A stretch of DNA of 6,013 nucleotides from Desulfatitalea sp. (lineage in GTDB: Bacteria > Desulfobacterota > Desulfobacteria > Desulfobacterales > Desulfosarcinaceae). The stretch covers positions 1 through 6,013 of the forward strand of contig JABDRH010000225.1 of NCBI GenBank assembly GCA_013041835.1, read 5' to 3'. Positions 5,608-6,013 of this stretch are shown in pieces. Positions within the stretch are counted from its first letter, which is position 1. The number at the start of each line of letters is the position of its first letter. Both the position numbers and the translations under genes were made by a program. Below the pieces are notes generated by a model. The model had not been told where the DNA came from and did no database searches. It saw only the letters and a list, made by a program, of their open reading frames with translations.

Positions 5608-6013
5608 TCAAATACAGGGTAAATCAGATACCGGCCCTGGCAATTTACCTTGGCCGGCATGAATGCGAAAAGTGCACCTTGGCTGGTTCCACATTTCCTT
5701 GCGGGAAGAATACTTGCGCCGACAGCGTTGATAGGAAAGATCGCACAGTTCAAGGATCTGATGGATGAAAAATGCGAGCAAATTCAGAACCAGAAAGTTC
5801 ATCGAAAGATACTGCTTTCCATGTCCATAATTGTGCTCGATGCGGTATATTGTTTATCCATTGATACTTGTGGTGTCTGCCTTTTTCATCGATGAATTCA
5901 AACCCTTGATCTTGGCCCATCTTGGTGATGTCGTCGACCCACTCGAACAGGATTTTATGGTCCGTGGGTTTGGCCACGAGGATATAGGACATGTCGTTTT
6001 CTTTAAGGGCGTC
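5608..6013 (-). pseudogene. DDE transposase remnant (IS4-like superfamily), internal deletion and frame change, partial
   Basis: The frame entering from the right edge reads DALKENDMSYILVAKPTDHK, then LFEWVDDI and GRHHKYQWINN. This is the central part of a familiar DDE transposase group, which typically has KPGDHKYLFEW and KKHKYRFVN-like motifs. At about 5850-5842 the similarity jumps to another frame: RIEHNYGHGKQYLSMNFLVL, NLLAFFIHQILEL and KEMWNQPRCTFRI, which is that group's C-terminal end. It stops at 5610-5608. The roughly 60-70 residues that intact relatives have between these blocks are missing. They would include the WKIENE-type helix with the last catalytic acid, so this copy cannot be active. 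The original frame runs on to a TGA at 5752-5750, giving a meaningless tail. The last residues (HAGQGKLPGPV onward) do not fit the family either, so the 3' end is probably also eroded. The exact IS family is not assigned. Confidence 0.8.

Noticed and set aside
1..6013. CRISPR array, tRNA, rRNA, or toxin-antitoxin pair
   Set aside because: No regularly spaced repeats, cloverleaf or rRNA stretches, or small paired genes were seen on either strand.

Overview
The window looks like part of a bacterial exopolysaccharide or O-antigen locus. Every gene I can support is on the minus strand, so transcription runs from high to low coordinates. Coding style, Gram-negative surface-polysaccharide gene types and a near-consensus sigma-54 promoter suggest a proteobacterium, perhaps a sulfate-reducer-type deltaproteobacterium (Desulfobacterota). 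That placement is inference; there is no rRNA or marker gene here.

Layout in transcription order, right to left. (1) 6013-5608: the 3' part of a DDE transposase gene. It runs off the right edge and is broken by an internal deletion with a frame change. (2) 5607-5249: a gene-free stretch with two dyads and weak promoter-like hexamers, ending in a good sigma-54 promoter at 5242-5227. (3) 5194-2612: a large secreted right-handed beta-helix protein of 860 residues, with a signal peptide, a carbohydrate-binding-like insertion and many beta-helix coils. (4) 2611-2248: an intergenic stretch holding part of a degenerate second copy of the beta-helix gene's 3' end, one doubtful small ORF, a hairpin and an IHF-like site. 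(5) 2247-952: a Wzx-type polysaccharide flippase. (6) about 943 to 1: a multi-pass membrane protein resembling Wzy polymerase/O-antigen ligase, cut by the left edge. No ORF start is obvious for it.

How they may work together: the flippase would move lipid-linked repeat units across the inner membrane and the Wzy/ligase-like protein would polymerise or transfer them. The exported beta-helix protein could bind, cleave or modify the polymer outside the cytoplasmic membrane. Its sigma-54 promoter implies that it is switched on by an enhancer-binding regulator rather than expressed constitutively, as is seen for some exopolysaccharide/PEP-CTERM-type loci.

The most noteworthy points are the sigma-54 promoter, which also decides the start codon of the beta-helix gene; the 85-bp direct repeat that the beta-helix gene now runs into out of frame, giving an abnormal C-terminus; and the precise remodelling of the transposase remnant. 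I see no CRISPR array, tRNA, rRNA or clearly new multi-gene system.
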